64,000 nucleotides of DNA from Macrocystis pyrifera (taxonomy: Eukaryota; Sar; Phaeophyceae; Laminariales; Laminariaceae). Location of the stretch: the NCBI GenBank assembly GCA_031763025.1, contig JASSKH010000002.1:16041968-16105967 (forward strand), written 5' to 3'. A model generated the notes under the pieces. The model was not told the DNA's origin. It did no database searches and worked only from the letters and a program-made list of their open reading frames with translations. How positions within the stretch are numbered: the stretch's first letter is position 1; each line of letters begins with the position of its first letter. Shown here piece by piece: positions 1 through 10,417 of this stretch. The position numbers and the translations under genes are program-made.

Positions 1-110
1 AGTATCCGCCGGGTTAATCCGTTCTTTGGATTATTCTCGTATTCGTGAGACTAGAAGACTGAAACGTATTATCTATATCTATAGCCCATGAATACTCTAC
101 TCATATCACA
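1..110 (-). repeat. Partial LTR of the short derivative
   Basis: The last 110 bp of the LTR, ending in the sequence ATCACA that closes every copy here. It matches 1162-1271, 32992-33101 and 46703-46812. The rest lies outside the window. Confidence 0.85.
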
Positions 111-770
111 TTAGCCCACCCTGAATAGTCGTATATGCAGACCACAAGATGGTCGGAGGGTGATGACAAAATTCATCCCAACCGGCCAGGAAAAAGGTGG
201 TCGAAGATGCGGCTATTCGAAACGAACGAAATGAGGCTATATATCCCCCCACACCTCGTAATAAGACCCAAATACTACGACGAGGGGGTGTTCGCTGAGA
301 ACAACCACTGAAAGGGAGACTAAAAAGAGAGAGAGAGACAGAACTCAAAGCAGAGGCGAAAGGAAAAATCACCCAAAATGAAAACAAAGAAAGACGAACG
401 CAAAAGGAGACAGAAACCGAAGCGAAGGCTGAAGAAGAAAACGAAGACCGAAGTGAAGGAAAAAGAAGGACGTACAAGCGTAGTACTGGAGTCATTGTCT
501 GGGGCCCAAGGAGGTACGAAAGGGTTGTTCGCTGAACCGGGTTGGCGAACGAGGAAACACCTAAAAAGGAGACAGTGATCACAATTCAAAAACATATATA
601 TATATCCGCGAGGCGCCATGCCTTGTCTTGTGGCGAAGGTCCTAACATGGTTGACTTCAAAACCAGATGCCTCCCGGATAGGGATGGCTCACATGATCGT
701 GAGAAGATCTAGAAGAAGCGCTGCAGTCCCAAGCTTAGCCAGAACATTCGTTGGATCCGACGACGTCAGA

Positions 771-1271
771 TGTGAAGCGGTGACCGCTCTAGGGTAGTGG
801 TAAGGGTAGTGGTAAGGGACGCAGGTGGTTCTGGCAGCTGGAAAGCAGTGCTTCGCTTCTTCTGATTTAGATCTTCTTATTGATGGCGAGAGCTGAGGAG
901 GTGCTCTGGTAGAGAAGTGAGAGGTAGGGGGGCGGGACTCGACGCCCAGATATACTCGTCCCACCCCACGCCACAAGCTCTCCTAAATTCCTCTTATCTG
1001 ATGTACGCCTACAGAACTTTCCTATGGCTACCAATCGTTCTTCTGCTAATATAAGAACTTCTCACTTCGTGGTCCTATCTGCGTTAAGGAACATTACTCT
1101 CATCTAAGGGGTTTTCCGCCCTAGGGAACATTCCTAAGAGAACGTTACTCTCAACTAACGGAATATCCGCCGGGTTAATCCATTCTTTGGATTATTCTCG
1201 TATTCGTGAGACTAGAAGACTGCAACGTATTATCTATATCGATAGCCCATGAATACTCTACTCATATCACA
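771..1271 (-). repeat. Complete LTR of the short derivative
   Basis: Starts TGTGA and ends ATCACA, the short inverted ends that define this LTR family. It is about 501 bp against 489 bp in the large element; the extra bases are a short duplicated stretch near the start. It is followed directly by the CAG-array sequence beginning ATAGCAACG. Confidence 0.85.
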
Positions 1272-2531
1272 ATAGCAACGATATGAAAATAAGGAAGAAA
1301 AATATATGTACCCTGGTACCTGGTATGCCGCAATCGCAAAACCTACGGAATTTCATTGACGGAAATATGTACACACACAAGTGCAGCATGATGTACGGCA
1401 ACAACGCAGCAGCACCACAGCAGCAGCATAGCAACGATATGAAAATAAGGAAGAAAAATATATGTACCCTGGTACCTGGTATGCCGCAATCGCAAAACCT
1501 ACGGAATTTCATTGACGATACCGAAATATGTACACACACAAGTGCAGCATGATGTACGGCAACAACGCAGCAGCACCACAGCAGCAGCATAGCAACGATA
1601 TGAAAATAACGAAGCCAAAAACGAGAAAAAGCACTAGGTACGCAAAATGCAGGAGCAAAACGACAAAAATATTTTTTCACGTATCAAAAGAACCATTTGG
1701 GTACAAAAACGACCAAGAAAAACAGTAATCCGAGTACATACGAACATTCAGTGGATATTGCGGCAGCATTAGCAGCAGCAGCAGCAGAAGCAGCTACAGC
1801 ATTAGCAGCAGCAGAAGCTGCAACGAATCGCCGCAGCGTTGGCAGCGTTGGCAGCAGCAGCAGCAGCAGCAGCATAGCAACGATATGAAAATAAGGGAGA
1901 AAAAAAGCACGTACCCTGGTATGCCGACATCGCGAAACCTACGGAATTGGAGATCCGAAAACATGTACGCTTCCAGCATGATGCACGGCAACAACGCAGC
2001 AGCACTACATACAGCAGCAGCAAGTGCACAGGAGCAGCAGGTGCACAGCACGGCAACAACGCAGCAGCACTACAGCAGCAGCGAGTGCACAGGAGAAGCA
2101 GGTGCACAGCAGCAGCAGCACTCATGGCGTGGCGCTGACAGCAGCAGTAGCAGCAGTAGCAGCAGCAGCAGCCGAAAACGAGCAAAATGAGTACGTGGGG
2201 TCACCAAAACATGTACACACAGAAATCGTGTGCATGCACCGAAAATGCACCACAGTAGCAGCAGCACTCACGTCGTTCGGTGCAGCGGTGACGGCGACAG
2301 CTGAATCCTCCGTTCCTTCGTTCACGTCCCGCAAACAGTTGTGCATGTGCGCGTTCGCGTGCACTGTGTGAGGAGCCGACGCAACGCACGAAGGGGGAAG
2401 AACGAGCATGGATGAGTAACATAAAAAAAAAAACGCTTTGACGTAGGTTTGTATGCAAAAACGCAATTGAAAACCCAAAAAAAAAACGTACGGGCAACGT
2501 ACAGCATGCACAATAGACATAAGACACTCAC
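1272..2531 (-). other. CTG-rich intron of unit A, truncated
   Basis: Plus-strand CAG-rich sub-repeats, read as CTG-rich on the coding strand. Blocks recur with the motifs AGCAACGATATGAAAA, GTACCCTGGTATGCCGC and CAGCATGATGTACGGC, alternating with (CAG)n runs. By comparison with units B-E this is the intron after exon 1. The LTR derivative cuts it off before any second exon. Long leucine-, cysteine- or alanine-rich reading frames here come from the triplet repeats and are not genes. Confidence 0.65.
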
Positions 2532-2951
2532 CACCGTCAGCAGTCTCGAGGGAGTACGAGACAGTCCCTTCCTTGATTGGGCGAGCACTGAACTCGCAGT
2601 CGGTTGCCCTTCCTTGATTGGGCGAGCACTGAACTCGCAGTCGGTTGCCCTGTCAGGATGATCCCGCCACCAGCGCACGTGAGATCCTTGCAGGTGGCGA
2701 AGGCCACGTTTTTGCCACCAGGCGCGGAGTTCTTGACCAAGTAAGTGCTGGTCCGTGCACCGGTCGCAAACAACAGCCGGCACGAGGTCGGTCTTTGTCG
2801 TTGCCGCTCTCTTGCCAGAGGGCGAGGACCACGCGCCTCTCGACGAGGGGGAGGTGAGCTTAGGGGGCGTGGAGAAGGGAGAGGGGGGGGTTGCAGCACC
2901 AGCAGGTTCGCCACCGACAGCAGCAGCTTGGCCGCCGACAGCTGCACCTAT
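2532..2951 (-). pseudogene. Zinc-finger-like exon 1, unit A (degraded)
   Basis: Copy of the first conserved exon of the tandem family. The coding strand carries the alanine/glycine/proline-rich start and then the Cys-rich domain (CDRC, a TCKDLTC-type pair, DCEFC) that is clean in unit B. The exon ends at a GTGAGT donor just below 2532. Two lesions are visible: a 4-bp tandem duplication near 2740 that moves the frame after the CDRC-x-DQHL motif (shared with unit C), and a tandem duplication of about 39 bp over roughly 2574-2651. It therefore looks non-functional. Function is unknown; Cys/His fingers of this sort bind zinc. Confidence 0.6.
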
Positions 2952-3303
2952 CTATGCCGTTCGTCGAAGGCGAGACGCCTCTTTTAGGCGCCGTGCGAAG
3001 AGCTGTCTATTGGTTGGCAGTTGAAAAAAGAAGAAAGGTTGTTTGTTGTTTGGCTGTTTGGCTGTTCGGCTGTTTTTATAAATTTTGAAATAAAAAATAC
3101 GCCAGCTGTGAGTTCGACTGATTAAATAGTTGATACTCAACTTTGCAAGCTGCGTTTCAAAGAAGAAGGGCTGTTTGCGAAGAGCTGCCTATCAGTTGGT
3201 CTGTCTGCCAAGAGCTAGCAAGTGACACCGACCCCAAAAATCGTAAAGATAGTTGTATTTATTTACAAAGCTTTCCTTCGGAGTGGGTACTCCGTCGTTT
3301 CTG
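2952..3303 (-). promoter_or_regulatory. Upstream leader of unit A with a small insertion
   Basis: Conserved sequence upstream of exon 1 in all units, with pyrimidine-rich tandem blocks (CAAACAACCTTTC type on the coding strand). An in-frame stop lies just above the exon, and TAG followed by GTGCAGCTG looks like a splice acceptor, so the true first codon is probably further upstream and was not found. About 3077-3158 is extra sequence absent from other units at this place, with a GTTGATACTCAAC palindrome; its reverse complement occurs at about 7015-7085. Confidence 0.4.
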
Positions 3304-3411
3304 GTACAAATACATATAGTTTGGTTGGCTTTGGGCTATGACGCCAATTGCAGTTATATGTTGCAGTTGGGGTAATAGCCCAAAGCCAACCAAACTAAAT
3401 GTATTTGTGTA
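3304..3411. repeat. Fold-back hairpin element between units
   Basis: Two arms of about 34 bp, 3306-3339 and 3374-3408, are nearly perfect reverse complements (key core AGTTTGGTTGGCTTTGGGC). The middle also folds (CCAATTGCA against TGCAGTTGG). It lies between the leader of one unit and the end of the next. A second full copy is at 7087-7194 and single arms are at about 11085-11140 and 30640-30690. It may be a small fold-back transposon. Confidence 0.6.
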
Positions 3412-3527
3412 AGAAACGGTGAAGGATGTATTAATCGCGTTTATTTATTAATGTAATGTGAAACGTAAGATCGGGTGACGCAATAGTAAGAATGACATTC
3501 GTCTAATACTAAGAACAACATATTTCA
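3412..3527 (-). other. 3' flank of unit B
   Basis: Conserved downstream sequence of the second exon with A/T-rich stretches (AATAAATAAACGCG on the coding strand). The same stretch follows exon 2 in units C, D and E, so it probably holds the 3' untranslated region. The coding-strand AATAAA could serve in polyadenylation, but that is inference. Confidence 0.4.
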
Positions 3528-4021
3528 TCAGTGCGGCGAGAGAGTGGAGTAGTGCTTGGCATGTGGATGATATACAATATACAGGCTGTTGTTTAAAGGA
3601 AGGTTTGGGACAGGAGGGAAAGCAGCAGTGCCGGCAAAGACAACGGTTCTGGAAATGTTGTATGGTTGCTGGACGGCCGCGATTTCGATGTAGCCAGCAT
3701 AGGAGTTTGGATGAGACATGATATGTAAATAGCCTTCCAGGCTGCTGTAGTAACGAGGCGGGAGGCCCAGAATGTGGATCTGTTCGTTGTTGAACCCGTT
3801 GGATATGTGTAGGAAGAAATAATCGTGATTTTGGGAAATGTGGGAAACAATTTGTTGGCTTTCGTTCGTCCTGGATGGCGACAATCTGCTCGGCGTACTG
3901 CTTCGGAATTCCGCGAAGCCCTGGAGCAGGCGAAATGGAAGGGAGTCTTCTTGAACTTGAAGATGTCTCCGTCTTTGATGGTGGAGTCCGTCAGGCGGCA
4001 GTTGTAGCACTTGCCACGGAC
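3528..4021 (-). pseudogene. Finger plus OTU-like exon 2, unit B
   Basis: Second conserved exon. A splice-acceptor-like CAG lies at 4022-4024, then a finger-like run GKCYNC...PFHFAC (C-x2-C, H-x2-C; about 35 residues). A second frame carries an open stretch to the stop at 3528 that resembles the C-terminal half of OTU cysteine proteases: a QIVSHI helix, SHPNSYAGYIEIAAVQQ, and a final HYSTL offering a catalytic-type histidine. I do not find the usual DGNC cysteine box. The finger and OTU-like parts are in different frames in every copy, so this is either an old pseudogene family or the exon structure is more complex than I see. Confidence 0.5.
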
Positions 4022-4077
4022 CTGGTCGAAGTAAACATAGGGTGCGCGGGGGGGCGGGAGTGGCGTGCAGGGAATGG

Positions 4078-4078
<1 letters not shown>

Positions 4079-4111
<33 letters not shown>
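4079..4111. repeat. Poly(G) run of about 33 bases
   Basis: An uninterrupted G run. Equivalent places just before exon 2 in units C, D and E have shorter or broken G/C runs (7864-7896, 11812-11822, 29940-29965). On the coding strand it is the C-rich tract before the exon 2 acceptor, so its length may vary and affect splicing. The length may also be uncertain from sequencing. Confidence 0.7.
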
Positions 4112-4114
<3 letters not shown>

Positions 4115-5370
4115 AGTTCAATATTTCTACTGCTCTACAGCGGCACAACAGCAGTACGTAATCTCTTGCTATACGACGGCAGCAGCAGCAGAAGCAGCAA
4201 GTACGTGCGTAAAACGCAGCAGGAAAACGGCCAAAATATTTTTTTTACGTACCAGAACAACCATTTGGGTGCAAAAACGACCAAGAAAAACAGTAATCCG
4301 AATACATACGAACACAATCAGTAGATATTGAGGTAGCATTAGCAGTATTGGCAGCAGCAGCAGAGCAGCAACGGCCTCGAGCAGTGGTTGCGGCAACATT
4401 AGCAACATTAGCAGCAGCAGAAGCAGCAATGGATCGCCGCAGCGTTGGCAGCAGCAGCGGCATAGCAACGATATGAAAAACAATGAAAAAAGTATGTACC
4501 CTGATATGCCGCGACCGCAAAAACTACGGAATTTCATTGGCGAAACAAAAGTATGTACACAAAAATGACCAGCATAATGTACGGCAACAACGCAGCAGCA
4601 GCACCACAGCAGCAGCAGCATAGCAGCGATATGAAAAGAACGAAGCCCAAAACGAGAAAAAAGCAGTACGTACGCAAAATGCAGCAGCAAAACGACCAAA
4701 ATAGTTTTTTCAGGTACCAAACGAGCATTTATTTACAAAAACGATCAAGAAAAACAATAATCCCAGTACATACGAACATTCAGTGAATATTGTGGCAGCA
4801 TTAGCATTAGCAGCAGCAGCAGAAGCAGCAACGTTGGCTGCAGTAGCAGCAGCATAGCAACAATATTAAATGAAGGAAGAAAAAAACTATGTACCCTGGT
4901 CTGCCGCAATGGCTAGTGTAATACACACACAAATCACGTCCAGCATGATGTACGGCAACAACGCAGCAGCACCACAAAAAAATCATTGACGATACAGAAA
5001 TATGTACACACGCACAAGTGGAATAGACACACAAATCACGTCCAGCATGATGTACGGCAACAACGCAGCAGCGCTACAAAACGACCAGGAAACACAATTA
5101 TCCGAGTACATACGAACATTTAGTGAACATTGCGGCAGCACAAGCAGCAGCAGCAGCAGCAGCAGCATAGCAACGATATGAAAAGAAGGGAGAAAAAAAA
5201 GTATGTACCCCGAGACCGTCCGAAAAGTATCTTTGGTACCTCTCTATAGACCCACTTCCGCATGCTGTACGGCAACAACGCAGCAGCAGCATAGCAACAA
5301 TACGAAATACGAGAAAAGTAGTACGTACGCAAAATGCAGGAGCAAAACTACCAAAATATTTTTTTTACGT

Positions 5371-5584
5371 TTTTTTTTTTGTTTTTTTTTTTTTTTCTTC
5401 ATCACTTCTACTTTCCAGCCCACTCGTAGGAGGTTTTTACCCTCGATGATCTTCTGGACAAGCCGTGGTCACAGGTGTCGTCCCTTCTCCCCCCCGGTAC
5501 GTGCCTTTATTTTTTGTCGCGCATAGGGTTCAGCATTCCCACTGCTCGTCGATTTTCATCGAATGTAGCTAACTCACGCTCTCG
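5371..5584 (-). mobile_element. Truncated tRNA-derived SINE
   Basis: The plus strand starts with a T-rich run (the element's poly(A) tail) followed by the same body as the three SINEs at 58580-59583: CCCACTCGTAGGAGG, CCGTGGTCACAGGTGTCGTC, CATTCCCACTGCTCG. The tRNA-like head is missing, so this copy is 5' truncated. It interrupts a sub-repeat that normally reads TTTTACGTATCAAAAA. Confidence 0.75.
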
Positions 5585-6273
5585 TATACAAAAAAACATT
5601 TGGGGACAAAAACGGCCAATAAAAACAATAATCCGCGTTGGCAGCAGCAGCATAGCAACGATATGAAAATAAGGAAGAAAAAAAGTATGTACCCTGGTAC
5701 GCCGCAATCGCAAAACCTACGGAATTTCATTGACGATATAGAAATATGTACACACACCAGTGCAGCATGATGTACGGCAACAACGCAGCAGCACCACAGC
5801 AGCAGCAGCATAACAACGATACGAAAAGAACCAAGCCAAAAACGAGAAAAAGCACTACGTAGGCAAAATGCAGGAGCGAAACGACAAAAATATTTGTTCA
5901 CGTATCAAAAGAACCTTTTGGGTACAAAAACGACCAAGAAAAACAGTAATCCGAGTACATACGAACATTCAGTGGATATTGCGGCAACATTAGCAGCAGC
6001 AGCAGCAAAAGCAGCTACAGTATTAGCGGTGACGGCGACAGCTGAATCCTCTGTTCCTTCGTTCACGTCCCGCAAACAGTTGTGCATATGCGCGTTCGCG
6101 TGCACTGCGGTGTAAGAGGAGCCGACGCAAAGCACGAAGGGGAAAGAACGAGCATGGACGAGTGAAAAAAAAAAAAACGCTGTGACGTAGGTTTGTATGC
6201 AAAAAGGCAATTGAAAACCCCAACAAAGCGTACTGGCAACATACAGCACGCACAATAGACATAAGAAACTCAC

Positions 6274-6652
6274 CACCGTCAGCAGTCTCGAGGGAGTACG
6301 AGACAGTAGTCCCTTCCTTTATCGGGCTAGCACAGAACTCGCAGTCGGTTGCCCAGTACAGGATGACCCCGCCACCAGCGCACGTGAGATCCTTGAGGGT
6401 GGCGAAGGCCACGTTTTTGCCACCAGGCGCGGAGTTCTTGACCAAGTGCTGGTCCGTGCACCGGTCGCAAACAACAGCCGGCACGAGGTCGGTCTTTGTC
6501 GTTGCCGCTCTCTTGCCAGAGGGCGAGGACCACGCGCCTCTCGACGAGGGGATGGTGAGCTTAGGGGGCGTGGAGAAGGGAGAGGCGGGAGTTGCAGCAC
6601 CAGCAGGTTCGCCACCGACAGCAGCAGCTTGGCCGCCGACAGCTGCACCTAT
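6274..6652 (-). CDS. Zinc-finger-like exon 1, unit B (best preserved)
   Basis: The only copy of exon 1 with the Cys-rich frame open from end to end (about 126 residues). It starts after a stop at 6653-6655 with an alanine/glycine-rich stretch, then serine/proline-rich sequence, then VVCDRC-TDQHL, a Lys/Gly linker, KDLTC and WATDCEFCARPIKEG. The end is GACGGTG followed by GTGAGTTTC, a good splice donor. C-x2-C pairs spaced this way are typical of LIM- or PARP-like zinc-binding folds, but no named family is certain. There is no ATG before the Cys domain in this frame, so an upstream exon is likely. It pairs with exon 2 at 3528-4021. This copy reads ATLKDLTC where others have ATCKDLTC, so one cysteine is lost. 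Confidence 0.5.
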
Positions 6653-7086
6653 CTATGCCGTTCGTCGAAGGCGAGACGCCTCTTTTAGGAGCCGTGCGAA
6701 GAGCTGTCTATTGGTTGGCAGTTTGCGAATAAGAAAGAAGAAAGGTTGTTTGTTGTTTGGCTGTTCGGCTGTTTCAAAGAAGAAGGGCTGTTTGCGAAGA
6801 GCTGTCTATCAGTCGGTCTGTTTGCCAAGAGCTAGCAAGTGACACCGACCCCAAAAATCGTAATTATAGTTGTATTTACAAGGTTTTCCTTCGGAGTGGG
6901 TATTCCGTCGTTTCTTGTACAAATACAAGGAATCACATATAGAATACGCGCGCTCGGTTTATCACAATACTCGTAAAATTAGGTAAAAATGGAATATAGA
7001 CGAGGCGTATTACGCAGCTTGCAAAGTTGAGTATCAACTATTTAATCGGTCGAACTCACAGCTGACGTATTTCAAAATTTATAAAA
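6653..7086 (-). promoter_or_regulatory. Upstream leader of unit B with inserted sequence
   Basis: 6653-6925 is the conserved leader: CTTCGACGAACGGC next to the exon, pyrimidine-rich blocks, and TAGCTCTTGGCA far upstream. About 6926-7086 is extra sequence containing TTAGGTAAAAATGGAATA, related in reverse complement to part of the AT-rich insertion at 12817-13037, and the GTTGAGTATCAAC palindrome shared with 3077-3158. No start codon can be assigned. Confidence 0.35.
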
Positions 7087-7194
7087 AAAATACATTTAGT
7101 TTGGTTGGCTTTGGGCTATGACGCCAATTGCAGTTATAAATATGTTGCAATTGGGGTAATAGCCCAAAGACAACCAAACTAAATGTATTTGTGT
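7087..7194. repeat. Fold-back hairpin element, second copy
   Basis: Same arms as 3304-3411 (TTTAGTTTGGTTGGCTTTGG and its complement), again between the leader of one unit and the tail of the next. One arm has a substitution (AAAGACAACC for AAAGCCAACC). Confidence 0.6.
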
Positions 7195-7311
7195 AAGAAA
7201 CGGTGAAGGGTGTAATAATCGCGTTTATTTATTAATGTAGTGTGAAACGCAAGATTGGGTGACGCAAGAGTAAGAATGACATTCGTCTAATAAAAATAAT
7301 AAGATATTTCA

Positions 7312-7809
7312 TCAGTGCGGGGAGAGAGTGGAGTAGTGCTTGGCATGTGGATGATATACAACATACAGGCTGTTGTTTAAAGGAAGGTTTGGGACAGGAA
7401 GGAAAGCAGCAGTGCCGTCAACGACAACGGTTATGGAAATGTTGTATAGTTGCTGGACGGCCGCGATTTCGATGTAGCCAGCATAGGAGTTTTGGATGAG
7501 ACATGATACGTAAATAGTCTTCCAGGCTGCTGTAGTAACGAGGCGGGAGGCCCAGAATGTGGATATGTTCGCTGTTGAACCCGTTGGATATATGTAGGAA
7601 GAAATAATCGTGATTTTGGGAAATGTGGGAAACAATTTGTTGGCTTTCGTTCGTCCTGGATGGCGACAATCTGCTCGGCGTACTGCTTCGGAATTCCGCG
7701 AAGCCCTGGAGCAGGCGAAATGGAAGGGAGTCTTCTTGCGCTTGATGATGATGTCTCCGTCTTCGATGGTGGAGTCCGTCAGGCGGCAGTTGTAGCACTT
7801 GCCACGGAC
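7312..7809 (-). pseudogene. Finger plus OTU-like exon 2, unit C
   Basis: Same layout as unit B: acceptor-like CAG at 7810-7812, the CYNC...HFAC finger, then the OTU-like stretch ending HYSTLSPH and a stop at 7312. A frame change interrupts the OTU-like part near 7490, within the run corresponding to SHPNSYAGY. The stretch between exon 2 and the fold-back element (7195-7311) is the conserved 3' flank. Confidence 0.5.
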
Positions 7810-8130
7810 CTGGTCGAAGTAAACATAGAGTGCGCGGGGCGGGAGTGGCGTGCAGGGAATGGCGGGGGAGGGGGAAGGGGGGGGGAGGGGGGGGCAGAGT
7901 TCAATATTTCTACTGCCCTACAGCGGCACAACAGCAGTACGTAATCGCTTGCTATACGACGGCAGCAGCAGCAGAAGCAGCAAGTACGTGCGTAAAACGC
8001 AGTAGGAAAACGGCCAAAATATTTTTTTAACGTACCAAAACGACCATTTGGGTGCAAAAACGACCAAGAAAAATAGTCATTAGAATACATACGAACAATC
8101 AGTGGATATTGAGGCAGCATTAGCAGTATT

Positions 8131-8165
<35 letters not shown>

Positions 8166-9675
8166 GAGCAACGGCTTCGAGCAGTTGTTGCGGCAGCGTT
8201 AGCAACATTAACAGCAGCAGAAGCAGCAGTGAATCGCCGCAGCGTTGGCAGCAGTGTAGTAGCATAGCAACGACATGAAAAAAATAGAGAAAAAAAACAT
8301 GTACCCTGGTATGCCACGACCGCAAAAACTACGGAATTTCATTGGCGGAACAAAAATATGTACACACAAATGACCAGCATAATGTACGGCAACAACGCAA
8401 CAGCAGCCCCACAGCAGCAGCATAGCAGCGATATGAAAAGAACGAAGTCCAAAACGAGAGAAAAAGCAGTATGTACGCAAAATGCAGCAGCAAAACGACC
8501 ATTTTTTTTTTTTCACGTACCAAAACGACCATTTAGGTACAAAAACGATCAAGAGAAACACTAATCCGAGTACATACGAACATTCAGTGAATATTGCGGC
8601 AGCCTTAGCAGTAGCAGCAGCAGCAGCAGCAGAAGCAGAAGCAGCAACGGATCGCCGCAACGTTGGCTGCAGCAGCATAGCAACGATATGAAAAGAAGGA
8701 AGAAAAAAACTATGTACCCTGGTCTGCCGCAATCGCAAAACCTACGGAATTTCATTGACGATACAGAAATATGTACACACACAAGTGTAATACACACACA
8801 AATCACGTCCAGCATAATGTACGGCAACAACGCAGCAGCACCACAAAAAAAAACATTGACGATACATAAATATGTACGCACGCGCAAGTGTAATACGTAG
8901 ACACACAAATCATGTCCAGCATGATGTACGGCAACAACGCAGCAGCGCCACAAAACGACCAAGAAACACAATTATCCGAGTACATACGAATATTCAGTGA
9001 ATATTGCAGCAGCACTAGCGGCAGCAGCAGCAGCAGCAGAAGCAGCAACGGATCGCCACAGCGTTGGCAGCAGCAGCAGCAGCAGCATAGCAACAATATG
9101 AAAAGAAGGAAGAAAAAAAGTATGTACCCCGAGGCCGTCCAAAAGGAATTTTTGGTACCTCACTATATAGACCCACCCTCGCATGCTGTACGACAACAAC
9201 GCAGCAGCAGCAGCATAGCAACAATAAATACGAAAAGAACCAAGCTAAATACGAGAAAAAGTACAGTACGTACGCAAAATGCAGGAGCAAAACGACCAAA
9301 ATATTTTTTCTACGTATCAAAAAAAACATTTGGGTACAAAAACGGCCAATAAAAACAATAATCCGCATTGGCAGCAGCAGCATAGCAACGATATGAAAAT
9401 AAGGAAAAAAAAAAACTGTGTACCGTGGTATGCCGCAATGCATCGACAGTAGAAGAACGGTTTAATGTGAAGAAACACACATACACACAGCAGCAGCAGC
9501 ATAGCAACCATATGAAAACAACCAAGCCAAAAACGAGAAAAAGCAGTACGTACGCAAAATGCAGGAGCGAAACGACAAAAATATTTTTTCACGTATCATT
9601 TGGGTACAAAAACGACCAAGAAAAACAGTAATCCGAGTACATACGAACATTCAGTGGATATTACGGCAGCATTAG

Positions 9676-9709
<34 letters not shown>

Positions 9710-10012
9710 TACAGCATTAGCAACAGCAGAAGCTGCAACGAATCGCCGCAGCGTTGGCAACGAATCGCCAGTTGGCAGCAGCAGCAGCAGCAGCAGCAGC
9801 ATCGCAACGATATGAAAATAAGCAAGAAAAAAAGCATGTACCCTGGTATGCCGCCATCGCAAAACCTACGGAATTTTATTGACGATCCAAAAATATGTAC
9901 ACTTCCAGCATAATGCACGGCAACAACGCAGCAGCACTACAGCAGCAGCAAGTGCACAGGAGCAGCAGGTGCACAGCAGGTGCACAGCAGCAGCACTCAT
10001 GGCGTGGCGCTG

Positions 10013-10056
<44 letters not shown>

Positions 10057-10417
10057 CGAAAACGAGCAAAAGGAGTACGTAGGGTCACCAAAACATGTAC
10101 ACACAGAAATCGTGTGCACCGAAAATGCACCACAGTAGCAGCAGCACTCACGTCGTTCGGTGCAGCGGTGACGGCGACAGCTGAATCCTCCGTTCCTTCG
10201 TTCACGTCCCGCAAACAGTTGCGCATGTGCGCGTTCGCGTGCACTGTTGTGTAAGAGGAGCCGACGCAACGCACGAAGGGGAAAGAACGAGCATGGATGA
10301 GTCCAAAAAATAATAATAAACGCTTTCAGGTACGTTTGTATGCAAAAAGGCAGTTGAACACCCCAAAAAAAAGTACTGGCAACAGACAGCATGCAACAAT
10401 AGACCCAAGACACTCAC
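7810..10417 (-). other. CTG-rich intron of unit C
   Basis: The longest intron copy, about 2.6 kb. Sub-blocks include at least two GTACCCTGGT...GCCGCAATCGCAAAAC blocks, several ACAACGCAGCAGC blocks and (CAG)n runs such as 8130-8162. A 48-bp LINE tail sits at 9441-9488. The antisense ORFs of low-complexity Leu/Cys/Ala are repeat artefacts. Confidence 0.55.
9441..9488 (+). mobile_element. Very short LINE 3' tail
   Basis: Contains AGAAGAACGGTTTAATGTGA followed by a CA-rich tail. It matches the extreme 3' end of the LINE at 18899-21311 (opposite strand) and at 51600-51666. It is inserted in the CAG-rich sequence and is an extreme 5' truncation. Confidence 0.7.

Larger units (their letters stand above)
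1..1271 (-). mobile_element. Short non-coding derivative of the LTR retroelement
   Basis: A piece with the same two ends as the 14.2-kb element at 32613-46812 but only a short interior and none of the protease, reverse transcriptase or integrase coding. Its LTR-like ends are 1-110 (cut by the window edge) and 771-1271. The interior matches the two ends of the large element's interior. This is the pattern of a non-autonomous derivative that would depend on proteins made elsewhere. In the overlapping 110 bp its two LTR ends differ at about four positions, so it looks older than the large copy. It lies at the edge of the CAG-rich array and truncates unit A there. Confidence 0.8.
4022..6273 (-). 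other. CTG-rich intron of unit B
   Basis: About 2.25 kb between the exon 1 donor and exon 2 acceptor. On the plus strand it is a patchwork of (CAG)n runs and recurring sub-blocks: GTACATACGAACATTCAGTG, CATTTGGGTACAAAAACGACC, CAACAACGCAGCAG. It holds a 33-G run at 4079-4111, which is a polypyrimidine run upstream of the acceptor on the coding strand, and a truncated SINE at 5371-5584. No credible coding sequence seen. Confidence 0.55.

Noticed and set aside
5203-5526. Plus-strand frame across a T-run with Phe-rich protein
   Set aside because: It translates the SINE's poly(A) complement and body.
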